Assembly (NCBI GenBank): GCA_947642555.1
Contig: CANRSX010000001.1
Coordinates: forward strand, 1-64,000
Direction: 5' to 3'
Length of the DNA: 64,000 nt
Origin: an uncultured Roseburia sp.
Lineage (GTDB): Bacteria; Bacillota; Clostridia; Lachnospirales; Lachnospiraceae
This document shows positions 1 through 6,613 of the stretch, piece by piece. The translations under genes and the position numbers were made by a program. Numbering within the stretch: the first letter of the stretch is position 1; every line of letters starts with the position of its first letter. The notes beneath the pieces are model-generated. The model had not been told where the DNA came from. It saw nothing but the letters and a program-made list of their open reading frames with translations, and searched no databases.

Positions 1-280
1 GCATAGCATAATGGATTTCAGCCTGATTCTCCGCGCCGTAAAGGACATATTCCATTTTCCCGTCTGTCATTGCGGCATACAGCTTCTGCACATCACGGAA
101 TTTCTGGATGGGAACTACAGCGCCATCCGCACCATATGGCAGCGCAATTTTAGTGGAATCACGCTCCGTAAGTTGCTCCGGCAGGATTACCTGCCTCCCA
201 CCGTAAATATAGTAATTAAAAATGTCGGCAAATACGCCTGTATCTTTTACATAATCCTTTGTAACTGTATCTGCTTTCAA
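1..280 (-). CDS. Rpn family recombination-promoting nuclease / putative transposase, N-terminal part
   Basis: The minus-strand frame starts at a TTG (278-280) preceded by AAAGGCGG at good spacing and runs open off the left edge for 93 codons. The visible protein has the family's opening pattern: TVTKDY near residue 5, an acidic FADIFNYYIYGGRQV stretch near residue 18, ILPEQL, then ALPYG and a segment ending AENQAEIHYAM. From memory this is the N-terminal part of the PD-(D/E)XK-type Rpn proteins of Firmicutes, which promote RecA-independent recombination. The catalytic core and C-terminus lie outside the window. No in-frame ATG gives a better start. A good promoter lies just upstream, inside what reads as the tail of the neighbouring transposase fragment. 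Confidence 0.75.
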   Translation of the reverse strand, partial: MKADTVTKDYVKDTGVFADIFNYYIYGGRQVILPEQLTERDSTKIALPYGADGAVVPIQKFRDVQKLYAAMTDGKMEYVLYGAENQAEIHYAM

Positions 281-324
281 CGGTATCCACCGCCTTTCTT
301 CATGAATGTATGGCTGTGAAATTA

Positions 325-654
325 TCACATCCCCACCCCTGCCACAATTTCATTATACTCAAAAAACTGCTTTTTTTCAAGCGTGTCAAGCCGGTTCTCC
401 AAATAAACAGAGGGGTCACATTGGACAACTTCTGATACTGAGTATTTCGGGGGTATCCGTACCAGCATATGGATATGATCCGGGCAGCACTCTGCTTCTA
501 TGATCTCTATTCCTTTTCTGCGGCATAATGATCCCAGTATCTGTCCTACATCCGCCTTAATATCTTTGTATATCACCTGCCTGCAATACTTTGGCGCAAA
601 AACAATATGATACTTGCATTCCCATTTTGTATGGGCTAAACTATTATTGTCCAT
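325..654 (-). pseudogene. tnpA: IS200/IS605-type TnpA transposase, 3'-truncated
   Basis: The first 75 or so residues are a clear Y1 (HUH) transposase of the IS200 type: an N-terminal HTKWECKYHIVFAPKY segment, then CPDHIHMLV, which holds the HxH metal ligands, then a VRIPPKYSVSEVV segment. Intact members are about 130-155 residues and end in a helix carrying the catalytic tyrosine. Here similarity stops after about residue 77 (near base 425), and the remaining 30 residues are read through into the promoter region of the Rpn-type gene. The catalytic Tyr helix is absent, so the protein cannot transpose DNA by itself. The start is fixed by GGAGG six bases upstream of ATG 654. I call it a decayed element; a programmed frameshift is unlikely because no continuation is seen in other frames. 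Confidence 0.75.
352..380 (-). promoter_or_regulatory. Sigma-A promoter for the Rpn-type gene
   Basis: On the minus strand TTGAAA (375-380) and TATAAT (352-357) are separated by exactly 17 bases. The predicted start near 345 leaves a leader of about 65 bases before the TTG start at 280. The promoter lies within the 3' part of the transposase reading frame, so that part is really the nuclease gene's upstream region. Confidence 0.65.
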
Positions 655-661
655 TTTGGAC

Positions 662-714
662 CTCCTGTGTTTTTATTTGTGGTTTGCAGACCCACTTTTA
701 TTCTAACACAGGAG
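662..714 (-). promoter_or_regulatory. Inverted repeat masking the tnpA ribosome site
   Basis: Ten-base arms 662-671 and 705-714 are perfectly complementary and flank an inner GTGG/CCAC pairing. In the minus-strand transcript the 3' arm contains the AGGAG of the tnpA ribosome site, so the hairpin would hide it. IS200 elements are known to silence transposase translation in this way. Confidence 0.6.
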
Positions 715-739
715 TTACTTATATCTAAAGAACTTCCCT

Positions 740-758
740 CCCCCTGCATAGCAGGGGG
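740..758. repeat. Short hairpin, probable left end of the IS200-type element
   Basis: CCCCCTGC (740-747) and GCAGGGGG (751-758) form an 8-bp perfect stem with a 3-base loop, next to a T-run and a TTAC. Subterminal hairpins of this sort mark IS200/IS605 ends. It could also be a plus-strand terminator, since ATTTTTA follows, but no plus-strand gene lies upstream. Confidence 0.4.
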
Positions 759-776
759 GTATTTTTACTGTGACAC

Positions 777-820
777 AACAAGGGATTCCAGCAACACCTA
801 GTGTGCCAGAACCCCTTGTT
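777..820. repeat. Long imperfect hairpin 3' of the ATPase cassette
   Basis: AACAAGGG (777-784) pairs with CCCCTTGTT (812-820), with further partial pairing inside. It lies about 50 bases past the stop of the 84-residue gene and may end that transcript, though no clean U-run follows on the minus strand. The 655-872 gap contains nothing else that looks coding. Confidence 0.35.
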
Positions 821-872
821 TTCAGCGGTTTTCCCGATATTCTGTTCATTCCCTTTGTATCAAATAAGCGGT

Positions 873-1127
873 TTACATTTCCAGATATTCGATGACACGC
901 TTCTTTGCAGTATCCAGGTTGTCTCTGGTTTCTTTATCTGAATATTCATTTACAACATAATAAGCCCGCTGCTCCAATTCCATCAGGCACTGCGGAGTGG
1001 TATCCAGAGTTTTAAGAAAATTTCTCAACCCGGTCAGCAAAGAGGAAAATTCCTGGCCGTCTTTTACATTTTTCAGCCTTGTAACGGCATCCTGTATACT
1101 CGTTATAGTTATACCAAACACAGACAT
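873..1127 (-). CDS. Small protein of unknown function paired with the ATPase
   Basis: 84 residues from an ATG (1127-1125) that overlaps the ATPase stop as TGATG, with GGGAGGCG upstream, so it is translationally coupled. A start six codons upstream (1145) is open but has no better ribosome site. The protein is predicted to be helical, with a region of alternating hydrophobic and charged residues (SIQDAVTRLKNV, FSSLLTGLRNFL) and a C-terminal helix rich in Asp, Lys and Arg. It has no signal peptide, membrane segment or cysteine motif. I do not recognise the family. Tight coupling suggests that it works with the ATPase, as a partner, inhibitor or effector. Confidence 0.6.
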   Translation of the reverse strand: MSVFGITITSIQDAVTRLKNVKDGQEFSSLLTGLRNFLKTLDTTPQCLMELEQRAYYVVNEYSDKETRDNLDTAKKRVIEYLEM

Positions 1128-2308
1128 CAGTGAGCGCCTCCCCATCGCAGATAAAACAGGAACAGAGGATCCAAAATATAGAGACTCCCTTCCTTCCAGT
1201 CAAGTACCTTAAAAATATCTTCCCGTCCATACAGAAGCTCTTTCAGCTTTGCCAGGCTCTCCCGGATCATCTGCGGGGAAGGTTTTTTACAGTCATCTGC
1301 AAGCAGACGGCAGATCCGTTCCTTTACATCCTCAAACTCCAGCTTCATAATGGGAGGATTTTCTGCAATGGATTTTACAATCAGCTCATAAATGTCATGC
1401 TCCTGCCCATCAGCGGTCCGGAAGGTGTTCCGGCTCTTGCCGCGGGTGTTCGGACCTTTCTGCATCAGGGAGACCACGTCCCCATATTCAAAGTTTGCGG
1501 TGGTATAGTGATAAGCAGTCTCCAAAATTTCCTGCCGGATCTGCCGGTTTTCGTCCCCGGACATTTCCAGCATGGTGCAGATGTTCAGGCAGATATACTG
1601 CATCAGCTGGGGAGAAGAAAGGCTTTCCACCGCAATCTGTGCAGCAATAGAGTCCTCAATGGATATCCCCAGCTTTCCAAACCCCAGCTTTGCGATCTCT
1701 TTTAAATCATCCACTTCCCATGGCTCCATGTTGATGAGGCTTAAGCGCCCGGAAAGATCTGCATTCTGGCGAATTGCTTCGTCCGCCCGGTGGGGGAGGG
1801 ATACTACAATAGCTTTAAATCCCCTGCGGATGGCATCCTTGAGCTGCTGGGCAATCTGCATCCGTTTTCCCTCCGGGGCATAATGGAAGTCATCTATGAC
1901 CAGGACCAGATCATGTTCCCTGTAATATTCTATAATCTTATCCTTGGTGAGGGAAAAGGTTTCCTTTTTGGTGTATTTATCGCTGGTACTGGGAATCTGC
2001 TTTTCGGAGGCGAACTGGCCTTCGCATGCAAGCCCTGCTTTGGCGGAAACCAGCTTCCAGAAATCCGTATCTTCATCAAAATCGGCTCCGGAAATTTCCA
2101 CGATATGTTCAAATCCGATGACCTTCTCGCACAAAATGGTCTTTCCCATTTTGGAGGGGCCTACCAGAGAAGTCAGGAATCCAGATACCTTGATGGCCTG
2201 CATCAGCCGGAATTCATAGGGCAGGTCGGAAACGGCAGATTTTCGTGATATATAGGTGTATTCGGGGAATGCTCCGGGGCGGAAGACGTCTTCAGCTCTG
2301 AGTTCCAT
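1127..2308 (-). CDS. AAA/STAND-like ATPase with C-terminal winged-helix region
   Basis: 393 residues. Walker A is GPSKMGKT near residue 50 and Walker B is LVLVIDDFHYA near residue 133. These are followed by a segment of arginine-finger/sensor type (VSLPHRADEAIRQ) and a helical lid. The C-terminal 90 residues look like a winged helix ending in LYILDPLFLFYLRW, a pattern seen in archaeal-type and STAND-like ATPases. Start ATG 2308 has AAGGAGGT upstream and a TATAAT at 2336-2341. It forms an operon with the 84-residue gene and stands beside mobile-element remains. No nuclease, protease or toxin domain is visible. The role could be in defence, transposition-target regulation (TniB-like) or a stress switch; none is proven. 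Confidence 0.65.
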   Translation of the reverse strand: MELRAEDVFRPGAFPEYTYISRKSAVSDLPYEFRLMQAIKVSGFLTSLVGPSKMGKTILCEKVIGFEHIVEISGADFDEDTDFWKLVSAKAGLACEGQFASEKQIPSTSDKYTKKETFSLTKDKIIEYYREHDLVLVIDDFHYAPEGKRMQIAQQLKDAIRRGFKAIVVSLPHRADEAIRQNADLSGRLSLINMEPWEVDDLKEIAKLGFGKLGISIEDSIAAQIAVESLSSPQLMQYICLNICTMLEMSGDENRQIRQEILETAYHYTTANFEYGDVVSLMQKGPNTRGKSRNTFRTADGQEHDIYELIVKSIAENPPIMKLEFEDVKERICRLLADDCKKPSPQMIRESLAKLKELLYGREDIFKVLDWKEGSLYILDPLFLFYLRWGGAH

Positions 2309-2335
2309 ATGCGTACCTCCTTATCCGTTTTATCC

Positions 2336-2394
2336 ATTATACCACATTTTTAACCGATTTAAACCTTTTTATCACTTTTTAATATATTTAACCC
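2336..2394 (-). promoter_or_regulatory. ATPase promoter -10 and repeated GGTTAAA-type motifs
   Basis: TATAAT lies at 2336-2341 on the minus strand. Upstream are three near-copies of GGTTAAA or GGTTTAAA (around 2348-2355, 2358-2365 and 2387-2394); the first two are about one helical turn apart. They could be an operator for an autoregulator or simply an A/T-rich upstream element. Confidence 0.4.
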
Positions 2395-2466
2395 GTTTTA
2401 TTGAATATACAGGATGGTACAAAGATTTTACAGGTCCATATTGGAAGGGGATGCGGTTCCGGAAAC

Positions 2467-2484
2467 GTGCGCCGCCGGGCGCAC
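2467..2484. repeat. Perfect 7-bp GC hairpin
   Basis: GTGCGCC (2467-2473) and GGCGCAC (2478-2484) form a tight hairpin with a four-base loop in the gap between the XRE gene and the ATPase promoter. It has no U-run and its purpose is unclear. Confidence 0.35.
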
Positions 2485-2492
2485 ATATAGAG

Positions 2493-2544
2493 CAGGGGGG
2501 TGCCGCTCGATCATCTGATTTGATGATTTTGCGACACTCCCCTG
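2493..2544 (-). terminator. Large hairpin after the XRE regulator
   Basis: Arms 2493-2506 and 2531-2544 match at 12 of 14 positions, and ATCATC/GATGAT extends the stem inside. It begins 15 bases past the XRE stop on the minus strand. The usual U-run is missing, so it may be an mRNA-stabilising 3' hairpin or a dispersed repeat rather than a true terminator. Confidence 0.4.
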
Positions 2545-2559
2545 ACAGGTGAGATAAAT

Positions 2560-3234
2560 TTACTTACATGAAATATAAACATTCATATTCTCCCCATCGG
2601 TCTCAAAACAGGGGATCACATCCTTTTTCGCGGGTTCATGCTCCAGCCCGTTTACACGCATATACTCCATGAGCGTTTTATAGGCGTTCGGAATCGTCAC
2701 AAAGGGATTTTCAAAGGGCGATTCAATCTGGATTGCCGCATACCTGTGGGCTTCCTGCCTCTGAACCTCATGGTCGGGAGGGACAACCCCTTCCGGCAGG
2801 ATCCACGCCGCCTCGTAGCCGTGCATATTGAACACATTGATCTGCTCCTGTGATACATGTGGGAAATCCCAGCCAATAATACGGGGATCTTCCACGCCGC
2901 AGCCGCGGGCAATGGCGCGCACCCGATCAATCGCGTCCCCCTCCGGCTCGGAGCTGATCACCGCATGTCTGATATAGCAGAATGCGGGGACCGTCTCGAT
3001 GCGCAGATTCGTATAAGATTCGCCGCAGGCCACCATATCATCGCGGAACAGATTGTCCATCGTGCAGTTGAAAAAATTACAAAGTTCGATCGCCTTGTCC
3101 AGTTCGGGCTGCGCCGTCTGAAGCTCCCATTTCGAAACGGTCTGACGGCTGACGTTCATTTTTTCCGCCAGGTCCTCCTGCGTCATATTTCCTCTCAGAT
3201 GCCTCAGAAACTGTAAATTTTTTCCGAAACTCAT
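2560..3234 (-). CDS. XRE-type transcriptional regulator with GyrI-like C-terminal domain
   Basis: 224 residues from ATG 3234, chosen because GAGAGGAGA lies directly upstream and because MSFGKNLQFLR is the usual opening of this family; a frame extension to 3354 has no support. Residues 1-60 are a Cro/CI helix-turn-helix (MTQEDLAEKMNVSRQTVSKWE). The rest, from about residue 75, resembles the effector-binding domain of GyrI/AraC-type proteins (RIETVPAFCYIR, then HGYEAAWILPEG and HRYAAIQIE), which binds small hydrophobic or cationic ligands. It is probably a ligand-responsive regulator of nearby genes or of itself; the target cannot be told from sequence. Confidence 0.75.
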   Translation of the reverse strand: MSFGKNLQFLRHLRGNMTQEDLAEKMNVSRQTVSKWELQTAQPELDKAIELCNFFNCTMDNLFRDDMVACGESYTNLRIETVPAFCYIRHAVISSEPEGDAIDRVRAIARGCGVEDPRIIGWDFPHVSQEQINVFNMHGYEAAWILPEGVVPPDHEVQRQEAHRYAAIQIESPFENPFVTIPNAYKTLMEYMRVNGLEHEPAKKDVIPCFETDGENMNVYISCK

Positions 3235-3372
3235 AAAGTATTCTCCTCTCATTTTTCCTGCGCCGCGCCGCATGATCAGTATAGCCCGTTTTGGGACAGG
3301 CTTCCACCAATCCGTATGCGCTGTTTTCTTCCATCGCGCAACCTTAAGGTGCAAAGGAGACGGATCCTGTCG

Positions 3373-4053
3373 TTAATCTTCCAGCAGAGTATCCAGTGTG
3401 TCCCTTCCATTCTGATACGCTGAATTTACCTCCTGAAAGAGACTGTGATAAAAGTCTGCCGCAATGCGCTGCCGTTCCCTGGCAATATCAGCCGCCTTTT
3501 TTGTATAAAATCCGGAATACAGCTTTTCTAATTTATATTTGTATTCCCGAAAAAACGACGGTGCTGTATCCTGTTCCCCGGTGGAAACGCTTCCGTCCGG
3601 CAGCATACAGTACAGGGGTTCGGAAACAATCCCCTTATAGAGTAATGTTCTTGCAATGCCGGTTGCTCCTGCCACATCCAGCTTATCCGCATCGAACAGA
3701 ATTTTTGCCTCCAGGCTCTGAGGCGGATTATTTTTTCTGTACCGGTGTGTCTTAATGCATTGTTTTACCTGTTCCGCGTAGGATGTTTCAAATCCATGCT
3801 CCAGAAGAAACTGATAAGCCTTCTCGCTTCCTGCCGCCGCATGGCACAGGGCAGGATTTTCAAACTGTTCTCTTCTCCCGATATCATGTAACAGGCATGC
3901 CGCAATCAGAATATCATACTTCACATTCTGTTCTGTCTTCGCGATTTCCAGCGCATGATACAGCACACGGTAGATATGCTCCTTATCATGAGCGGTGTCT
4001 GTCATACAGCAAAGCATATATTGTTCGAGTAAGCAATAGGTTTCTTTCTTCAT
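3373..4053 (-). CDS. HD-domain phosphohydrolase
   Basis: 226 residues from ATG 4053, which has GGGGGAGAA upstream. Metal ligands are visible: His in TAHDKEHIYRV near residue 21, HD in ACLLHDIGRRE near residue 54, and Asp in FDADKLDVAGATG near residue 123. This is the layout of small HD hydrolases of the YedJ/YpgQ kind, which act on nucleotides or related phosphate esters. Substrate is unknown. It lies 42 bases after the membrane ferredoxin gene on the same strand and may be the last gene of the mutS-mutL-miaA run. Confidence 0.75.
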   Translation of the reverse strand: MKKETYCLLEQYMLCCMTDTAHDKEHIYRVLYHALEIAKTEQNVKYDILIAACLLHDIGRREQFENPALCHAAAGSEKAYQFLLEHGFETSYAEQVKQCIKTHRYRKNNPPQSLEAKILFDADKLDVAGATGIARTLLYKGIVSEPLYCMLPDGSVSTGEQDTAPSFFREYKYKLEKLYSGFYTKKAADIARERQRIAADFYHSLFQEVNSAYQNGRDTLDTLLED

Positions 4054-4095
4054 CTGATTCTCCCCCTGTCCGAATCGTGCCAGTCTGACCAAAAT

Positions 4096-4914
4096 TTACA
4101 GCGCATTCTTTGGGCAGTTTTTCACGCACTCAAAGCAGAGAATACATTCCGTGCCGTTTTTTCGTTTCCTGGAATTGTCCGTGACATCCACATCCATCGG
4201 ACACACCTTTTTGCATTTGCCGCAGGAGACGCATTTATTCTGATCGCACTGAATCCGGAGCAGGGAAAAATAGCTCATTGGTTTTAAAAATACGGTGACA
4301 GGGCATATGTACTTGCAAAATGCGCGATTGTCCCGAAAGGCGAAGGCCAGCGCGATCCCGACCGCATAGTATATCACATTTCCTATCAGGAACGCGTAAA
4401 ACATGATTTTTTCAAGATTGCCGACATGTGTAAGAAACAGTGCCGCGACAAATACAAGAGAACCCGCAAATGTCACATACCGGATCCAGCCGATCTTTTT
4501 TCGGGGCGCTTCCGGAGCTTTGTACGGGAGAAAATCAAGTACCATCGCCGTCCAACAGGCATACCCGCACCATCCCCTGCCAAAGATCAGCGGTCCGAAA
4601 ATTTTTGCGACTGCATAGTGAATGGTGGCGGCTTCAAAAACACCGGTAAAAAGATAATACCAGAATCCCTCAATCTGCATGTTTTCGCCGCATATCATCC
4701 CCAGGTAAACCAGCATGTAAAGTCCGACCAGAAGCTGTGCGACTCTGCGGGCATGCTTATAATTTCTGATATAAAGGAAGACCCCGAGAGAAACAGAGAT
4801 TCCAATATAGCTGAAGTTGAAAAAATAAAACGGATTGTTCTGTGTCAGCCACAGCGTGACTGCAACGGTTTCAAAAATTGCCAGCATAAAAAGCGGCAGC
4901 ATATATTTTTTCAT
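4096..4914 (-). CDS. Polytopic membrane 4Fe-4S protein (NapH/NosR-like ferredoxin)
   Basis: 272 residues. The N-terminal 200 hold about six hydrophobic segments, a GRGWCGYACW motif near residue 113 and a second Cys pair in FCKYICPVTVF near residue 200, features of the Fer4_5 membrane family. The C-terminus has two ferredoxin motifs: CVSCGKCKKVCP near residue 229 and CILCFECVKNCP near residue 257. Such proteins pass electrons between a membrane quinol or flavin pool and a soluble redox enzyme. No reductase partner lies here. The start overlaps the methyltransferase stop by four bases (ATGA), so the two genes are translationally coupled. Confidence 0.8.
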   Translation of the reverse strand: MKKYMLPLFMLAIFETVAVTLWLTQNNPFYFFNFSYIGISVSLGVFLYIRNYKHARRVAQLLVGLYMLVYLGMICGENMQIEGFWYYLFTGVFEAATIHYAVAKIFGPLIFGRGWCGYACWTAMVLDFLPYKAPEAPRKKIGWIRYVTFAGSLVFVAALFLTHVGNLEKIMFYAFLIGNVIYYAVGIALAFAFRDNRAFCKYICPVTVFLKPMSYFSLLRIQCDQNKCVSCGKCKKVCPMDVDVTDNSRKRKNGTECILCFECVKNCPKNAL

Positions 4915-5657
4915 ACGGTTCTCTCCTGATGATTCGAAGGTGTGCTGTGGTTCTTTAACCTGATGTAAATGCCCACAAAACAGGTATACGGCAAAATGAC
5001 CGATTCATAATACTTCCTGTCTTCCAGCGCGTATGGATGCCCGGATGCAAACCAGTCCTCCCACGCTTCGCGAAAGCAGTCCATTTCCCATGTCTTTACG
5101 GTATCGATCCTGTCGCTGTCGCCGATGAGCTCCCTCCAGTGTCTTGGACTTTTAAACAGATGAGCTTCCCCGGAAAGCCAGGGGGAAAGCAGCTCCTTTG
5201 CGCGGCCGTCAAAGGCATCCTGCAGACCGGGAATACCGATCAGAACCTCTCCGCCGTCTTTTAAAAACGGCAGGAGTTTTTCCTGAAAATACCCTTTCGT
5301 TCCCGCAAAATAATGATAAGAATCGATGCTGATCAGCGCCCGGAACTGTCTTTCTTCAAAATGCAGATTGTCGGCATTTTCACAGACAGGTGTAATTCGT
5401 CCCCCGACGCCCCACCGGACAAACCGTTTTTCATTTTCTTCCGCACTGATCCACAGGTCGTCCGCGATAACCGCTGCGCCTGTCTCTTTCGCAATGACAA
5501 GGCTCGTCAGGCCCGTCCCGCACCCTAAGTCGAGGATCTGATCCTCCGGGAGAACCTGCAGGGGATATTGATGTAACAGCTCTTCCAGGATCCTTACACT
5601 GTCCGGTCCCATCATGGTTTCCGCCGAAATATATGCCTTATAGTCGCCTGTATTCAT
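4911..5657 (-). CDS. Class I SAM-dependent methyltransferase
   Basis: 248 residues. Motif I is ILDLGCGTGLTSLVIA near residue 42, followed by an acidic ADDLW (motif II region) and ALISIDSYHYF (motif IV/post-II). These mark a Rossmann-fold small-molecule or protein methyltransferase of the Methyltransf_11/25 type. Substrate is unknown. The start lies 5 bases after the miaA stop with AAAGGGATAGGG as ribosome site, and its stop overlaps the ferredoxin gene. Coupling with a membrane Fe-S protein is curious, but I cannot deduce a pathway. Confidence 0.8.
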   Translation of the reverse strand: MNTGDYKAYISAETMMGPDSVRILEELLHQYPLQVLPEDQILDLGCGTGLTSLVIAKETGAAVIADDLWISAEENEKRFVRWGVGGRITPVCENADNLHFEERQFRALISIDSYHYFAGTKGYFQEKLLPFLKDGGEVLIGIPGLQDAFDGRAKELLSPWLSGEAHLFKSPRHWRELIGDSDRIDTVKTWEMDCFREAWEDWFASGHPYALEDRKYYESVILPYTCFVGIYIRLKNHSTPSNHQERTV

Positions 5658-5662
5658 CGTTC

Positions 5663-6613
5663 TTACCCTATCCCTTTCTCTTCCAGCACCTTAAGCATCG
5701 CTGCAAGGATCCGCCCGCTGTCATTTCCGTACTCCTCCTTCCGGATCCAGATTACATCCCGCTCCCGCTTAAACCAGGTCAGCTGCCGCTTGGCGAAATG
5801 CCTGGTCTCGCGTTTGATGATGTAAACGGCCTCCTCCAGGGTGCTTTTTCCCTCCAGGTAATCGAGGATCTCCTTATAGCCCAGGCCCTGCATCGAGACC
5901 ATATCCCGGCGCAGGCCCGTTTCCTTTAAACGCGTCACTTCCTCCACGAGTCCGGCGGCGATCATGGCGTCCACCCGCGCGTCGATTTTCCGGTATAAAT
6001 TCTCCCTCTCTTCCGTGAGGACGAAGTAGGCAGAATTGTACGGCGATGTGCGGCTGCGCTCCCGCTCGTTGTGCTCCGAAATCCTTTTTCCGGTGTGATG
6101 ATAAAATTCCAGGGCGCGGATCACCCGTTTGATATTATGGGCGTGAATCGCCTCCGCGGAGGCAGGATCCGCCTCCCGCAGCAGACCGTGCAGGTACTCC
6201 GCGCCTTTTTCCGCCGCGAGCTTCTGCAGGGATGCGCGGTAAGCCTCGTCGCAGTCCTGCTCCGTAAAATCAATGTCGTAGAGCAGCGCCTGGATGTAAA
6301 ACCCGGTTCCCCCCGTCAGGATCGGGATCTGCCCGGCCGCATAGATCGCGTTAAGACTGCGCTTCGCCAGCTCCACAAACCGCACGACATGAAATTCCTC
6401 GTCGGGTTCAAGCGCATCGATCAGGTAATGCGGCACGCCCTGCATCTCCTCTGGTGTGATTTTTGCGGAGCCGATGTCCATGTGGCGGTAGACCTGCATG
6501 GAATCCGCGGAGATCACAGCGCCATTTATTTTTTTTGCGAGGGCCACCGCGAGCGCCGATTTTCCTGCCGCCGTAGGCCCGGTCAGAACGATCATTGGTT
6601 TTTTTTCTGTCAA
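5663..6613 (-). CDS. miaA: tRNA dimethylallyltransferase
   Basis: 316 residues, the normal family length. MiaA adds the dimethylallyl group from DMAPP to A37 of tRNAs that read UNN codons. Visible motifs are GPTAAGKS (P-loop, near residue 12), DSMQVYRHMDIGSAK, GGTGFYIQALLYDIDF and the tRNA-binding helix region around SMQGLGYKE. The start is a TTG at 6613 whose bases overlap the mutL stop (TTGA), with AGAGGA upstream; ATG 6595 would cut into the conserved beta strand. The mutS-mutL-miaA order is common in Firmicutes. Confidence 0.95.
   Translation of the reverse strand: MTEKKPMIVLTGPTAAGKSALAVALAKKINGAVISADSMQVYRHMDIGSAKITPEEMQGVPHYLIDALEPDEEFHVVRFVELAKRSLNAIYAAGQIPILTGGTGFYIQALLYDIDFTEQDCDEAYRASLQKLAAEKGAEYLHGLLREADPASAEAIHAHNIKRVIRALEFYHHTGKRISEHNERERSRTSPYNSAYFVLTEERENLYRKIDARVDAMIAAGLVEEVTRLKETGLRRDMVSMQGLGYKEILDYLEGKSTLEEAVYIIKRETRHFAKRQLTWFKRERDVIWIRKEEYGNDSGRILAAMLKVLEEKGIG

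Noticed and set aside
306-503. A short plus-strand frame over the transposase remains
   Set aside because: No ribosome site and no protein-like pattern; it opposes the recognisable tnpA and nuclease signals.
1130-1705. A 191-residue plus-strand frame opposite the ATPase
   Set aside because: No ribosome site; the minus-strand Walker motifs and coupled small gene show the true coding strand.
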